A stretch of DNA of 5,058 bases from Candidatus Krumholzibacteriota bacterium. Its GTDB lineage: Bacteria > Krumholzibacteriota > Krumholzibacteriia > Krumholzibacteriales > Krumholzibacteriaceae. Under the pieces are notes generated by a model. The model was not told where the DNA came from. It was given only the letters and a program-made list of their open reading frames with translations, and did no database searches. The position numbers and the translations under genes are program-made. Every line of letters starts with the position of its first letter. The stretch's first letter is position 1. The stretch lies in assembly GCA_030630165.1 (NCBI GenBank), contig DAOVNN010000231.1:1-5058 (forward strand), given 5' to 3'. Shown piece after piece: positions 1 to 5,058 of the stretch.

Positions 1-579
1 GGTCTCGGTGAGGCCTGCGGCGATGAGTTCGGGATCATCGTTCGTACCAAAGAATACGGTGTATGTGAGAACGTCGTCCTGGTCTGTATCTTCCGCCGAC
101 CAGGTGAGATGTACGCCGGTGATCTGGACGTCAATGGCGCCGGCGGTCGGAGTCGGGTTTGTCGGCTCATCCGGCGGCTCGTTTGACCAGTCTGGTGTGA
201 AGAAGGTCCACCAGTCGCTTTCGCTGTTCTCGAGGCCGTCTGATGCGATGACCCTCCAGGTGTACATCGTCTCCCTGAGAAGGAAGAGTCCCGTGTCCAT
301 CGTCTTGAGGAGCGTATGGCCGGAATAGACGACATAGTCGTCGTCTTCCTTTACCTGAACAGTGTAGATCACCTCGTCACCATCATGGTCGGAGCACTCC
401 CATGAGATTTCGAGATATTCTCTCACATAGTCGGAGCTGTCTGCCGGTTCGGGCAGATGCGGGACCTGCGGCGGCGAGTTTCCCGGCGCTATCGGCGAGG
501 CATCCTCTCCGCATGAGGTGAGGAGTGCCATTGAAAGAACGGCGATAGCGGCGATGATATTTATAAGTGTCGATCTCAT
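1..579 (-). CDS. Fn3-module lipoprotein, N-terminal part (runs off the left edge)
   Basis: The minus strand is open from the ATG at 579 to base 1 (193 codons, no stop), so the 3' part lies outside the window. Residues 1-23 form a lipoprotein signal peptide: a short basic start (MR), a hydrophobic stretch, then the lipobox L20-T21-S22-C23. Lipidation at Cys23 would anchor the protein to a membrane, probably the outer one. A Pro/Ser-rich linker (about 28-48) leads to two tandem modules of Fn3/Ig-like type. Module 1 is at about 50-128, with an acidic D64-H-D-G-D loop and a W108-R-V-I-A-S-D strand; module 2 is at about 133-193 and cut, with D164-T-D-Q-D and the strand LTYTVFFGT. Such acidic loops resemble calcium-binding loops of cadherin/Fn3 folds. 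A role in surface adhesion or display is inferred only. The SD is weak (GGA about 10 bases before ATG), but lipobox and domain pattern support the start. Confidence 0.88.
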   Translation of the reverse strand, partial: MRSTLINIIAAIAVLSMALLTSCGEDASPIAPGNSPPQVPHLPEPADSSDYVREYLEISWECSDHDGDEVIYTVQVKEDDDYVVYSGHTLLKTMDTGLFLLRETMYTWRVIASDGLENSESDWWTFFTPDWSNEPPDEPTNPTPTAGAIDVQITGVHLTWSAEDTDQDDVLTYTVFFGTNDDPELIAAGLTET

Positions 580-594
580 AGTGTGTTCCAATAG

Positions 595-622
595 AAAGCG
601 CCGGGCTGAGACCTGGCGCTTT
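595..622 (-). terminator. Hairpin between the 48-residue gene and the lipoprotein gene, likely terminator
   Basis: An 11-bp stem with one G-U pair joins 595-605 to 612-622 around a 6-base loop. Read on the minus strand it ends in GCGCTTTCTATT, a short and interrupted T-tract. It lies about 30 bases after the stop codon of the 653-799 gene, which fits an intrinsic terminator for that gene. It also ends only 15 bases before the lipoprotein ATG at 579. It could therefore be a leaky terminator, or a leader hairpin of the lipoprotein mRNA if transcription starts near 622. Confidence 0.55.
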
Positions 623-627
623 CCTTG

Positions 628-633
628 ATCATA
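628..633 (-). promoter_or_regulatory. Possible -10 box for the lipoprotein gene
   Basis: The minus strand reads TATGAT here (5 of 6 to TATAAT). Transcription would start near 621, at the foot of the 595-622 hairpin, about 42 bases before the lipoprotein ATG. The -35 position 17 bases upstream (651-656, GTAGTA) is poor and overlaps the stop codon of the upstream gene, so this is only a candidate. Without it the lipoprotein would depend on read-through from the 48-residue gene. Confidence 0.25.
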
Positions 634-652
634 AGAGCAGAATCCGGGATTA

Positions 653-799
653 CTACTTGAGGTTCTCCCAGAGGATCTTTACCTGCTCCCTGGTCAGCTT
701 GACCTTGCCGCCGTCGTCATCAACGATGATCACTTCGTCATTCTCGACGGTGACCTCGGGACAGCACTTGCCTTCGCTGCAGAGATTGAACTTCTTCAT
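653..799 (-). CDS. 48-residue cysteine-containing small protein, function unknown
   Basis: A complete 48-residue gene: ATG at 799, TAG at 653-655. The start is decided by a near-perfect Shine-Dalgarno, GAGGAGGA, ending about 5 bases before ATG (803-810 on the plus strand). The protein opens MKKFNLCSEGKCCPEV, giving Cys7, Cys12 and Cys13 (C-x4-C-C). It continues with an acidic beta-like middle (E-N-D-E-V-I-I-V-D-D-D-G-G, about 19-31) and a basic/hydrophobic C-terminal helix candidate (about 34-48, ending W44-E-N-L-K). There is no signal peptide or membrane segment, so it should be cytoplasmic. I do not recognise the family with confidence. The three cysteines could bind a metal or take part in redox chemistry, and a peptide-precursor role cannot be excluded, but no modifying enzyme is visible nearby. 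It has its own candidate promoter (830-858) and is followed by a hairpin (595-622), so it is probably a single-gene transcript or the first gene before the lipoprotein. Confidence 0.82.
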   Translation of the reverse strand: MKKFNLCSEGKCCPEVTVENDEVIIVDDDGGKVKLTREQVKILWENLK

Positions 800-829
800 T
801 TTCGTCCTCCTCGTTAGTTCGGTGCTGTC

Positions 830-858
830 AAGTTACGCAATAAGGCTTTATGTGTCAA
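830..858 (-). promoter_or_regulatory. Candidate sigma70-type promoter of the 48-residue gene
   Basis: On the minus strand a perfect -35 box TTGACA (853-858) is followed after 17 bases by TAACTT (830-835), a weak -10 match (3 of 6). Transcription would start about 25 bases before the gene's ATG at 799, leaving just enough leader for the strong SD. A second TTGACA overlaps the -10 region (826-831), without a matching -10 further down. The -35 and spacing are convincing, the -10 less so. Confidence 0.45.
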
Positions 859-1040
859 TCCGTAATACTTACAAGATTCATCAGAAAGCCTTTACGAGGA
901 TCCACGCAGGGTCTATTCCCCGTTTTCCTTGTACTTGATGAACCTTTTTTCATCCCGGACCTCCTCCGGCACATGGGGCCGTCAGGGGTTTCTGTAGATG
1001 CGCAGCGATGATAGCAGGATTTCGGGAAGTCGGAAAAGTG

Positions 1041-1077
1041 AATATATAGAAAAGGGCGTCTCCCGGTGGAGACGCCC
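1041..1077 (-). terminator. Intrinsic terminator of the S9 peptidase gene
   Basis: A perfect 9-bp stem pairs GGGCGTCTC (1054-1062) with GAGACGCCC (1069-1077); an extra C-G pair could close the loop to CGGT. On the minus strand the stem is followed by TTTTCTATATATT (from 1053 downwards), a good U-rich tail. It lies about 60 bases after the TAA of the peptidase gene at 1136-1138. This separates the peptidase transcript from the genes to its left. Confidence 0.88.
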
Positions 1078-1135
1078 CTGAATCAACTGTTATCGAGCAA
1101 TCCGGAGATTGCCGATCGATCGGGTGACCGCTGCG

Positions 1136-3859
1136 TTATTCGACCGCCGTGAGCTCGGAGGTGACTGAACCGCCGCCGGCCATCGCCGGAAGCTGCATCG
1201 TCGCCCTGACCTGGCGGCGTGTCTTTGTGTCGATAAAGACGGTGCCGCCGCCGGGCTCGTTACCCATCGGCCTGAGCTCTACCTTGAACGCCTCGAAGGT
1301 GCCGGCAGGGACGGTGACGTCCTCGATACCGGTGACCTCGACGACGTAGACCTTCACCTTCTGCTCGAGCAGGTCGAAGAAGCGGAGCGAGGTCTTGAAA
1401 TCCGGAGCGAGAGCGAGGCCTGAGACGGCCAGGTCGAGGGCCGTTCCGTCGCCGAAGACGGGAGCCTCGAGGGGCGTATCTACCGGCATCTCCTGCGGGC
1501 CCATGGAAATCTTGCCTTTGACGGCCGTTTCGCTATAGTCCATCTCGATGGTTGTGCCACCCTGCGACACTCCCCTGTGAAGAGGCAGCAGGTTGGTGCC
1601 GTGTACGACGAAGGTATCGATCGCGTTGCCCATCATGCTGTTCTGGGTCGATATCGTCATCCATGCCGGCTTGCCGAGCCACTGTCCCTCGGAGATCTCG
1701 ACTGTGACATCGATGTCGACTTCCATGCCCTGTACGCTGGCTACAGCCTTGTAGGAGAGCTTCGCCGGCGTGATCAGGTTCGCGTCGACTTCCGGGAGCG
1801 CGGCCGTCATTGCGGCATCGAGGTCGCCCTCGGGCTCCTGCAGCGTAACCGACGCGACGGGGACCATGATCTCGTCGTACTTCGTCTGGATCTCTGCCCT
1901 GACGTCCTCCTGGATGCGTCCGCCGAGATGCCTGGAGAAGAATTTCTCCATGGCGACGTACATCGCCACGCGGTTCTCCTCGTTGGAGAAGCCGTGTCCC
2001 TCGTCGGGGGCGACCATGTACTCGACGTCGCGGCCAAGGTCGCGCATCGCTACGACGATCTGGTCCGACTCGGCCTTGACGACGCGCGGGTCGTTGGCGC
2101 CCTGTACAACGAGCAGGGGTGCGGTGATCTTGTCTGCCGCGAAGATAGGCGACTGCTTTTTAAGCCTCTCGAGGTCCTCGGGGTTCTCGGGATCGCCGAC
2201 GTGCTCGTTGAGGAATTTCCTCGCCGTCTCCCAGTAGGCCGGGATCGAGTTGAGGAATGTAAGCATGTTCGATACGCCGACGTAAGAGATACCGCAGGCG
2301 TATACATCGGGCGTGAACGCCAGTCCGGCCAGCGTAGCGTATCCGCCGTATGAGCCGCCGTAGATCGCTACCTTTTCCGGATCGGCGATACCCTTGTCGA
2401 TGAGGTAGTTGACGCCGTCGGTGAGGTCGTCCTGCATCGTGAAGCCCCACTGCTTCTTGCCGGCGTTGAAGAACGCCTTGCCGTAACCGGTCGAAGCGCG
2501 GAAGTTGGGCTGGAATACGGCATAGCCCCGGTTCGCCATGTACTGGACCTCAGGGTTGTAGCCCCACATGTCACGTGCCCACGGGCCGCCGTGCGGGTGC
2601 ATGACTACGGGCAGATTTTTCGCCTTTACACCCTTCGGTACCGTGAGGTAGCCGTGGACCGTAAACCCGTCACGGGTCTTGTACTTGACCGGCTTCATCT
2701 CGGCGAGATGCTCGGTCGGCAGGTTCGGCCTCGGCCTGTACTGCAGCTCTACATCGCCTGTCTCCATGTCGTAGAGATAGGCGGCGCCGGGATCTATGTC
2801 GCTCGTGACCGTTACGAACCAGTAGCGGTCGTCGTTGGTCGTCGCGCCGAGGTAGATGTCTCCCTTGGGGAGTTTCTTCTTAAGCTTATTATAGGCTTTC
2901 TTGAAGTCCTTGTCGTGGAACTCGATCCGCATCCTGTCACCGACATAGTATGTGGCGAGCAGCTTTTTTGTCTTGTTCGAGAAGACGCTGCCGCCGAAAT
3001 CGACTTCCTTCTTCGGATCCGACTCGACGAGCTTTTCCTCGCCTGTTTCGACGTTGAAAAGGGTCAGGCGGGAGAGGTCTATGTCCTCACCGATGTTCGT
3101 GTTGAGGTATATGCGCTTCCCGTCCTCGTGGAAGCGGACGACTCCGACATTCTCCTCGTTAGTCGACTTGATGATCGAGACGATCTTGTCGCCGTCGACG
3201 CGGAAGTACTCGCTGCCGCCGTCGTCGGTCGTCTTCGACAGCAGCCTGAAGTTGCCGTCGAGATCGAAGGTGTATCCGCTGTACCCCTCCGTGTTCTCAA
3301 ACATGAGCTCGCGCTCGCCTGTCGAGATGTGGAGGCGGTACAGGTCGTGATAACGCTCGTCGCGGTCGTTCAGGCCGGTGTAGATGATATCGGGGGCATT
3401 CTCGGGCAGCGAATAGAACATCGCCCTGATCCCCTCGATGTCGGTGAGGTCGCGGGCCTCGGGGACGCCCGTTGCCGGGTCAACCGTGCCCTTGGGGTCG
3501 ATAACGAAGAGATGGAAGTTTTCGTTTCCGCCCTTGTCCTGGACGTAGAGGACGTACTTCCCGTCCTTCGACCAGCCGTATCCGCGAACGTTGCGGAGCG
3601 TGTCGGCCGACAGTGGGCGGGCGGCCTCGAACGGCTCGTCCTTTCCCTTGACCCAGATATTGAGCTTGCCTCTGTAAGGCTTGCGGAACGAGATATACAT
3701 TCCGTCCGGTGAGATCTGCCCTCCGGAGATCTCGGGATCGCTGAAGAATATCTCGCGGTCGATGATCGGGGGCAGCTTGTCGAGGTAATCGAGCTGCTCC
3801 GCCGGTGCGCTGGCGGCCATAAGAGCGATGGCGACCAGGGCCAGTAACGCCTTCCTCAT
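1136..3859 (-). CDS. Secreted S9-family (prolyl oligopeptidase-like) serine peptidase with extra C-terminal domain
   Basis: A 907-residue exported serine peptidase of family S9 (acylaminoacyl/dipeptidyl peptidase type), which cleaves short peptides near their N-terminus, here probably in the periplasm or outside the cell. Residues 1-20 are a Sec signal peptide with likely cleavage after A18-P-A20. About 40-380 form a WD-like beta-propeller with repeated 'SPDG/SKDG/DLDG' strands. About 385-645 is the alpha/beta-hydrolase domain: oxyanion motif HPHGGP (421-426), nucleophile motif GGSYGG with Ser503, Asp590 in QGANDPRV, His622 in DEGHGF. All three catalytic residues are present. Family members of this type are usually 600-700 residues; here about 250 more follow. 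The tail (about 660-905) is beta-rich and contains 'VTVPAGTFEAFKVEL' (848-862), which resembles DUF3108-like periplasmic domains; this assignment is tentative. Start: ATG at 3859 follows AAGGAGGA by about 5 bases. Single gene, with its own terminator at 1041-1077. Natural substrates are unknown. Confidence 0.96.
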   Translation of the reverse strand: MRKALLALVAIALMAASAPAEQLDYLDKLPPIIDREIFFSDPEISGGQISPDGMYISFRKPYRGKLNIWVKGKDEPFEAARPLSADTLRNVRGYGWSKDGKYVLYVQDKGGNENFHLFVIDPKGTVDPATGVPEARDLTDIEGIRAMFYSLPENAPDIIYTGLNDRDERYHDLYRLHISTGERELMFENTEGYSGYTFDLDGNFRLLSKTTDDGGSEYFRVDGDKIVSIIKSTNEENVGVVRFHEDGKRIYLNTNIGEDIDLSRLTLFNVETGEEKLVESDPKKEVDFGGSVFSNKTKKLLATYYVGDRMRIEFHDKDFKKAYNKLKKKLPKGDIYLGATTNDDRYWFVTVTSDIDPGAAYLYDMETGDVELQYRPRPNLPTEHLAEMKPVKYKTRDGFTVHGYLTVPKGVKAKNLPVVMHPHGGPWARDMWGYNPEVQYMANRGYAVFQPNFRASTGYGKAFFNAGKKQWGFTMQDDLTDGVNYLIDKGIADPEKVAIYGGSYGGYATLAGLAFTPDVYACGISYVGVSNMLTFLNSIPAYWETARKFLNEHVGDPENPEDLERLKKQSPIFAADKITAPLLVVQGANDPRVVKAESDQIVVAMRDLGRDVEYMVAPDEGHGFSNEENRVAMYVAMEKFFSRHLGGRIQEDVRAEIQTKYDEIMVPVASVTLQEPEGDLDAAMTAALPEVDANLITPAKLSYKAVASVQGMEVDIDVTVEISEGQWLGKPAWMTISTQNSMMGNAIDTFVVHGTNLLPLHRGVSQGGTTIEMDYSETAVKGKISMGPQEMPVDTPLEAPVFGDGTALDLAVSGLALAPDFKTSLRFFDLLEQKVKVYVVEVTGIEDVTVPAGTFEAFKVELRPMGNEPGGGTVFIDTKTRRQVRATMQLPAMAGGGSVTSELTAVE

Positions 3860-3966
3860 TGGGGTCCTCCTTCCCTTGCGGGATGGTTGAGTGTTCGTAT
3901 AGAAAGCCTTCGTCAGATAAGCATTCTATAGACTGGCTGTATGGATACTACCTAGAACGAGCGGAG

Positions 3967-3995
3967 AGTATTCAAAGTTTCAAAAAAAATTTCAA
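3967..3995 (-). promoter_or_regulatory. Weak candidate promoter of the S9 peptidase gene
   Basis: On the minus strand TTGAAA (3990-3995) is followed after exactly 17 bases by AATACT (3967-3972; 4 of 6 to TATAAT), and the spacer carries a run of eight T. Transcription would start near 3960 and leave a leader of about 100 bases. Other AT-rich hexamers nearer the gene (such as TATAGA around 3925-3930) lack a good -35. The peptidase needs a promoter in this divergent region, but this choice is only the best of several weak ones. Confidence 0.3.
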
Positions 3996-4013
3996 TGAAA
4001 AACATCAACCGGA

Positions 4014-4025
4014 CCGGAATTCCGG
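4014..4025. repeat. Perfect 12-bp palindrome in the divergent intergenic region
   Basis: CCGGAATTCCGG is fully self-complementary. It lies between the outward-facing candidate promoters of the peptidase and the cytochrome, about 42 bases before the cytochrome -35 box and about 19 bases upstream of the peptidase candidate -35. This is where a shared operator could lie. With no loop it would make a poor RNA hairpin, so a protein-binding site is the likelier role if it has one. A chance palindrome is possible. Confidence 0.4.
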
Positions 4026-4066
4026 CCGACGAGCGGGCAGCCGCAGAGGCAAGTGCTGGATTATCC

Positions 4067-4095
4067 TTGACATAGTCGTAAATCGGGCACCTAAT
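4067..4095 (+). promoter_or_regulatory. Candidate promoter of the cytochrome c gene
   Basis: A perfect -35 TTGACA (4067-4072) is followed after 17 bases by CCTAAT (4090-4095; 4 of 6, but lacking the important first T and A of the -10). TAATCA two bases on (4092-4097) is an alternative with a 19-base spacer. Transcription would start near 4102, giving a leader of about 40 bases before the GTG at 4142. Confidence 0.45.
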
Positions 4096-4141
4096 CATTA
4101 CAGATTCAATCAGGATATTTCCATCAACAAGGGAGGGACTG

Positions 4142-4606
4142 GTGAAACGTACAGTTGCTCTTCTATGCTTGTTGGTGCTCGTGGCCGGTGGCTTTTCCTT
4201 CGCTGAGGACAAGGAAGCCGACCCGAAGCACGAACTGAAGCAGGCGTTCGCGCGCGGCAAGGAGCTGTTCGCGGACGAGTCGCTCGGCACGAACGGGATG
4301 AGCTGCAACAGCTGTCATGCCGAGGGAGGGACGAAAGCGGGCAAGATGGGAGACATGGAGATACCGCCGTTTGCGCACGTCTCGAAGAAGTACCCGATGT
4401 ACTTCAAGATGGCCGGGAAGGTCATGACTCTCGACCAGGTGATCAATTTCTGCGTAACAACGCCGATGGCGGGCACGGCGCTCGCGTGGGATGACCAGAG
4501 GCTGGCCGACCTGGCGGCGTATATTGCGTGGGTTAACGTGCCGAAGGGTGAAAAGGGCAAATCAGCGGAGAAAGAGAAGGGACAGGAGAAGCAAAAAGAC
4601 GAGTAG
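4142..4606 (+). CDS. Small periplasmic monohaem cytochrome c
   Basis: A complete 154-residue electron carrier with one covalent haem c. Residues 1-21 are a Sec signal peptide (KR, hydrophobic core, likely cleavage after S19-F-A21), placing it in the periplasm. The haem site is C55-N-S-C58-H59, with His59 as proximal ligand. Met109 in the segment FCVTTPMAGTAL is the likely distal ligand, followed by a final helix 'RLADLAAYIAWV' (120-131). This class I layout, including a Cys (Cys104) shortly before the distal Met, resembles small cytochromes of the SoxX/TsdA-like type, but nothing shows a thiosulfate role. Residues 135-154 are a Lys/Glu/Gln-rich, probably unstructured tail. The start is GTG, supported by GGGAGGG (4131-4137) at good spacing and by the signal peptide beginning directly there. 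It is divergent from the peptidase gene and closed by a terminator at 4616-4658; redox partners are not in the window. Confidence 0.95.
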   Translation: MKRTVALLCLLVLVAGGFSFAEDKEADPKHELKQAFARGKELFADESLGTNGMSCNSCHAEGGTKAGKMGDMEIPPFAHVSKKYPMYFKMAGKVMTLDQVINFCVTTPMAGTALAWDDQRLADLAAYIAWVNVPKGEKGKSAEKEKGQEKQKDE

Positions 4607-4615
4607 CTAATTCAG

Positions 4616-4658
4616 GGCCCCGGAACAGATGTCACATCGAATATTCCGGGGCCGCTTT
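4616..4658 (+). terminator. Intrinsic terminator of the cytochrome c gene
   Basis: A 10-bp perfect stem pairs GGCCCCGGAA (4616-4625) with TTCCGGGGCC (4644-4653). The 18-base loop can fold further, GATG (4628-4631) with CATC (4635-4638). It begins 10 bases after the stop codon and is followed by GCTTT, a short T-tract. The stem is strong enough to act despite the short tail. The last T residues also belong to the ssrA -35 box. Confidence 0.8.
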
Positions 4659-4684
4659 ACATATAAGCGAAAACGACGTATATT
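4656..4684 (+). promoter_or_regulatory. Promoter of ssrA
   Basis: TTTACA (4656-4661; 5 of 6 to TTGACA) and TATATT (4679-4684; 5 of 6 to TATAAT) stand exactly 17 bases apart. Transcription would start near 4691, giving a leader of about 15 bases that RNase P would remove to make the mature tmRNA 5' end at 4706. It is the best promoter in the window, as expected for a highly expressed RNA. Confidence 0.8.
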
Positions 4685-4705
4685 TAGACGGTCAAAGCTT
4701 CCAGT

Positions 4706-5058
4706 GGGGGCGAATGGATTCGACGGGGATAGATGAAGTGAGAGAAGCGTGCCGAGGTGCCATCAGCCCTCGTAAAACAGGTGGCAAAACACAACTGCCA
4801 ACGACAACTTGGCACTGGCAGCCTAGACAGGCTGTCCGTCCGCTCATCCCGTGCCGACGGGGGATGATAACGGGCGACGATTTCCGGCGGCTGGCTGGTA
4901 GACACTCACCTGGAAAACCGGCGAGAAACTAAAGGTGATAGCGTCATGGCAACATCGCCCGGAGGGGCACCGTGAGGCGAATCAATTACTCCGGGCTACG
5001 CACGTAGAAGTCTCATGGAAGTATTTTCGGACGCGGGTTCGATTCCCGCCGCCTCCAC
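4706..5058 (+). ncRNA. ssrA: Transfer-messenger RNA (tmRNA), lacking its last two bases
   Basis: tmRNA rescues ribosomes stalled on broken mRNA and adds a degradation tag; it works with SmpB and alanyl-tRNA synthetase. The tRNA-like part is clear: GGGGGCG (4706-4712) pairs with CGCCTCC near the 3' end (7 bp, one G-U), GGATTCGACGGG follows the 5' arm, and a T-arm GCGGG-TTCGATT-CCCGC precedes the acceptor. The window ends at discriminator A plus the first C, so the encoded CCA would need two more bases. Pseudoknot 1 is visible: 4753-4757 with 4768-4772, and 4758-4762 with 4782-4786. The tag frame follows at 4797-4826, with its stop codon in the loop of a hairpin (4819-4823 with 4830-4834). A later pseudoknot contains the 8-bp stem 4957-4964 with 4989-4996. 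It is the one-piece, non-permuted form; full length would be about 355 bases. Short ORFs over this region on either strand are not genes. Confidence 0.97.
4797..4826 (+). other. tmRNA proteolysis-tag reading frame (ANDNLALAA)
   Basis: The resume codon GCC at 4797 starts nine codons, GCC AAC GAC AAC TTG GCA, then CTG GCA GCC, and TAG: tag ANDNLALAA. Together with the alanine carried by the tmRNA itself the added peptide is AANDNLALAA. The start fits the family: the base at -4 is A, pseudoknot 1 ends ten bases before the resume codon, and the tag has the usual AND(x) opening and the ALAA end recognised by ClpXP-type proteases. It is one residue shorter than the encoded ANDENYALAA of Escherichia coli. 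Confidence 0.95.

Larger units (their letters stand above)
800..1135. other. Intergenic region, no confident gene
   Basis: This 336-base gap between two minus-strand genes holds the strong SD and candidate promoter of the 48-residue gene (left part) and the terminator of the peptidase gene (right part). In the middle, two overlapping minus-strand micro-ORFs can be read: 913-972 (GTG start, 19 residues, charged, resembling a protein C-terminus) and 855-953 (ATG start after a GGAGGAGG motif, 32 residues). Neither is long enough or clear enough to be called a gene. The rest shows nothing I can identify. Confidence 0.6.

Noticed and set aside
8..328. Plus-strand frame of 106 codons in the left part
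   Set aside because: It is antisense to the lipoprotein gene, whose lipobox and Fn3-like pattern identify the real frame.
657..938. Plus-strand frame of 93 codons opposite the 48-residue gene
   Set aside because: The minus strand has a near-perfect SD and a compact protein there. The plus frame is Ser/Phe/Leu rich with no SD and runs through the promoter region.
1577..2353. Plus-strand open frame of 258 codons opposite the catalytic domain of the peptidase
   Set aside because: Same cause: a mirror of the real gene. The translation is rich in Arg, Asp and Val without any recognisable motif.
2591..3712. Long plus-strand open frame of 373 codons opposite the peptidase gene
   Set aside because: It lies wholly antisense to a clear S9 gene with all catalytic motifs. 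High G+C at third positions leaves the opposite strand free of stops. Its translation shows no domain, and I see no SD of note.
3859..4206. Plus-strand frame of 115 codons across the divergent intergenic region
   Set aside because: It covers the peptidase leader and the cytochrome promoter and SD, overlaps the cytochrome start in another frame, and its translation looks random.
4684..4932. Short frames of about 72 codons on both strands across the right end
   Set aside because: They lie inside the tmRNA gene; the only translated part is the nine-codon tag.
4706..5058. A separate tRNA gene suggested by the TTCGATT T-arm and acceptor end at the right edge
   Set aside because: The 3' arm pairs with GGGGGCG at 4706-4712 and belongs to the tRNA-like domain of the tmRNA.

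Overview
The window is a bacterial chromosomal segment of moderately high G+C. It holds two complete protein genes of ordinary type (an exported S9 peptidase and an exported c-type cytochrome), one very small cysteine-containing protein gene, the 5' part of a lipoprotein gene that runs off the left edge, and a tmRNA gene (ssrA) that fills the right end. Signal peptides, a lipobox and a CxxCH haem site show that most products work outside the cytoplasm of a cell that makes c-type cytochromes. Lipoproteins with Fn3-type 'D-x-D-x-D' modules beside large exported S9 peptidases are common in Gram-negative lineages of the FCB type and in several uncultivated phyla. The tmRNA is the one-piece type with a short tag ending in ALAA. 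I cannot name the species or the phylum from sequence alone.

Layout. Positions 1-579 (minus): N-terminal 193 codons of a lipoprotein with two Fn3-like modules. 595-622: strong hairpin just before that gene. 653-799 (minus): 48-residue protein with a C-x4-CC motif, a very strong ribosome binding site and a plausible sigma70-type promoter (830-858). 800-1135: no confident gene, only that promoter, a weak candidate micro-ORF and the intrinsic terminator (1041-1077) of the peptidase gene. 1136-3859 (minus): 907-residue secreted prolyl-oligopeptidase-family hydrolase with an extra C-terminal beta-rich domain of about 250 residues. 3860-4141: divergent intergenic region with candidate promoters both ways and a perfect 12-bp palindrome. 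4142-4606 (plus): small periplasmic monohaem cytochrome c. 4616-4658: its terminator. 4656-4684: ssrA promoter. 4706-5058 (plus): tmRNA encoding the tag ANDNLALAA. The window stops two bases before the expected CCA end.

The genes do not form an obvious pathway. The peptidase and the cytochrome are divergently transcribed and each has its own terminator; ssrA has its own promoter. I see no transposase, integrase, CRISPR array, restriction or toxin-antitoxin system, and no convincing new multi-gene system. The items most worth checking are the 48-residue cysteine protein, the C-terminal domain fused to the peptidase, and the tight packing of the cytochrome terminator against the ssrA promoter.
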